Assembly: GCF_003590095.1 (NCBI RefSeq)
Contig: NC_039491.1
Coordinates: 10,602,001-10,666,000 of the forward strand
DNA from: Trichoplusia ni
Taxonomy: Eukaryota > Arthropoda > Insecta > Lepidoptera > Noctuidae
Direction: 5' to 3'
Length of the DNA: 64,000 bases
A program made the position numbers and the translations under genes. The notes under the pieces were generated by a model that did not search any database, had not been told where the DNA came from, and saw only the letters and a program-made list of their open reading frames with translations. Numbering within the stretch: the first letter of the stretch is position 1; every line of letters begins with the position of its first letter. Below, in pieces: positions 61,976-64,000 of this stretch.

Positions 61976-64000
61976 GGGACTGATGGGCAGGTTATTGTTA
62001 ATGACTATCTATCAATAATAATATATTTGTAAGTAGATACTAATTAGTAACATTATATTGATACGTTATAAAATGCATATATATGGGTACTTTAACTAAA
62101 CTTGCTTGCGCCTTTGCTCACATTAACGTGGCAGAGACGACATGAGACTTGAGGGGAACTCAAAACTGATTTATGTTTCCATATTCTCCATTAGTTTCCA
62201 TATTAAGTATTAGCCAAGTTTTAATTTTTCGCTTCATAGGAAACTCACAGTTATTCATAATTAGGAAGAATCCGTGATTCTCTTTAAGTAACTGATTATA
62301 ATTATCTATCAATTGATTTAATTAAAATAAATGCTAGATATTAATCTTAAGACAGATTAAAATCTGAATCTTACATGTAAATTAAAATTAATCTAAATTG
62401 ATTCGTTGTCAAAACAAATATCTTGCAAACACGGATGGATGGCTAACAGAAAATAACGTATTAATCACGATAGGAGATTTTTCGTATCGTTTACAATCAT
62501 TGGTCCCATCCTCTGGTATGACTGTGACTTCATTTAAAATCAATATAACAGATCAAAAATTCAGAATATACAATTGTTTTAAAAGTTTCAGGTAGAGTCG
62601 GAAAGAAACCCTGTTAATAACTCAATTTCGAACATTCACCTTACTATTCAAATATAACCCTTAGACAACAGATAATAAAGACGAAAACAAAAATCCACTA
62701 ATCAATTGTACTACTCAAATACAACTAGACAAAAAGTCCACGTGGGTCTCCACGATATTAATAAGTGATGTAAAAGCAATATTTCTGTTGCAAACGCAAT
62801 AAAACGGCAAACGATTTGGCCATGCAAAGTGCAACCGAATACGAAATAGGACACATGAGTGAAAACGCAGACATAATGGCTTTAACAATCTCGTGACGTC
62901 ACATTTGAAGTTCATTATAAATTCAAGCTAACGTGGGCTGTTATAGTTTTGCGTATGTGTGTGTAACGTTACGACTTTATTCCCGACGGGGTAGGTAGAG
63001 TTGGGCTGTTAGTGTTCCCGTGAAATAGTTACAAGCTTTTAGAATTATTTAGTAGTAAAAATGCATATCTGCTCTACTCTTAATGCTTTTTGAAATAACT
63101 TTAGTTATGCCTTGCATCCAGCTTTGTTCTGTGATTGAACAGGTATTTCATATTTTTGCGATATTGATTCCCAAGCCCTCCGAAAAGTTAGCTTGTGATG
63201 AAGGTCTCCAGTTGAGTGAGAAAGTAAAAGTTATTAAACAAAGAATTAGAATACAAATAATATTAATTAAAGCCAATAATACTAAAACCAAATATGGCTG
63301 ACAGACATGCACTAAATTTGATCCCGGGTATGAGACAACCGTTTTTGAAACCGAAACGCCTGTTTAAGCAAAAGTGCTCTTCGAGTGCTAATAATAGAGA
63401 ACAGATTTAATTAACTACAGTTTCACGTAATACAAGACGAGAACTACATGGAAACCGTTTTGTAAACCATAATGCATCTAGTTCACAATAATAAGCAGGT
63501 ACGCGATATTAATGCCTATTTATCTCTTCAAAAGGCACGTAATAAATAAAATACATACAATTTGTTTATAATAACTACAATACAGTATAAGATGACAAGC
63601 CAATCCGTAAATTAATGACATAATTAAAAAGATAATCAGGTATTACAGGATTATTGGAAGATGTTGTGTCATTACATTTGATCGTTTCCGAGATAAGGTA
63701 GAGTACATACAGTTCTACGAACATCACATACGCGTCGTGTTACTGGAAACCATTACATCTGAACAATGTACAATAGTTATATACGTTAATGGTATGTCAA
63801 TGAGAAAAGATTTCTAATATTTTTGGCTGGAGTTTGCTTAAGGTAATGTTTAATTTATGCAATGGCAGTGACTCGTACAGTTTTAATTTAATGCTAGAAA
63901 GTATCATTGAAATAATTTAAGTAACACCTAAAACCTCCTTAAAATCATATCACTATCTTATACTTAAATTTTACAAAAGATAACTATTAAAAAATCATTG
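61976..64000. other. Intronic stretch
   Basis: AT-rich with TGACGTCA at 62894-62901 and the tail relic at 62960. Nothing else was recognised up to the window end. Confidence 0.55.
62960..63012 (-). repeat. Possible LINE tail relic, opposite orientation
   Basis: 'tattcccgacggggtaggta' is the complement of the same 'tacctaccccg..gggaata' tail block seen near 1480. Only this block is left. Confidence 0.4.

Overview
The window looks like nuclear DNA of a lepidopteran insect, probably a moth. It is AT-rich, has no bacterial gene organisation, no rRNA and no intact tRNA gene, and is studded with decayed repeats I recognise from memory as moth/butterfly families: tRNA-derived SINEs, RTE-type and Jockey/CR1-type LINE tails, and short dispersed repeats built on the 'actagtcgggct' motif. 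I could run no database search, so family names rest on recognition of motifs.

Only one convincing protein-coding exon is present, on the minus strand at 45584-46037. It has a good branch point, polypyrimidine tract and acceptor, 91 nt of 5' UTR with a start-stop micro-ORF, a well-placed ATG, 120-121 acidic codons and a consensus donor in phase 0. I do not recognise the protein. I see no other exon of this gene, so the rest of the window (over 45 kb on its 3' side and about 18 kb on its 5' side) is best read as very large introns, possibly with alternative promoters.

The intronic DNA holds several repeat families with more than one copy here: (A) nine copies of a roughly 75-90 bp imperfect palindrome around 'gtctcgcttccac'; (B) four copies of a 100-270 bp repeat beginning near 'aggattccgta' and ending near 'acagaaccctc'; (C) five fragments of an RTE-like tail ending in 'acagctagt' or its complement; (D) three copies of the 'actagtcgggct' repeat, one a head-to-head inverted dimer and one apparently inserted in a family C copy. 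There are also two degenerate LINE reverse-transcriptase C-termini (6472-6699, 36709-36918), three tRNA-like SINEs, an orphan LTR-retrotransposon primer binding site (9169-9186), three near-perfect hairpins and a (TACTAA)15 array.

Candidate regulatory sites stand out as GC-rich islands in AT-rich DNA: near 2.7, 4.9-5.1, 12.7-12.8, 16.3, 28.4, 29.8, 32.2, 34.4 and 60.5 kb. The strongest is a CRE + ETS + NRF1-type cluster at 32238-32265. The full palindrome TGACGTCA occurs at least nine times by eye, more than base composition predicts.
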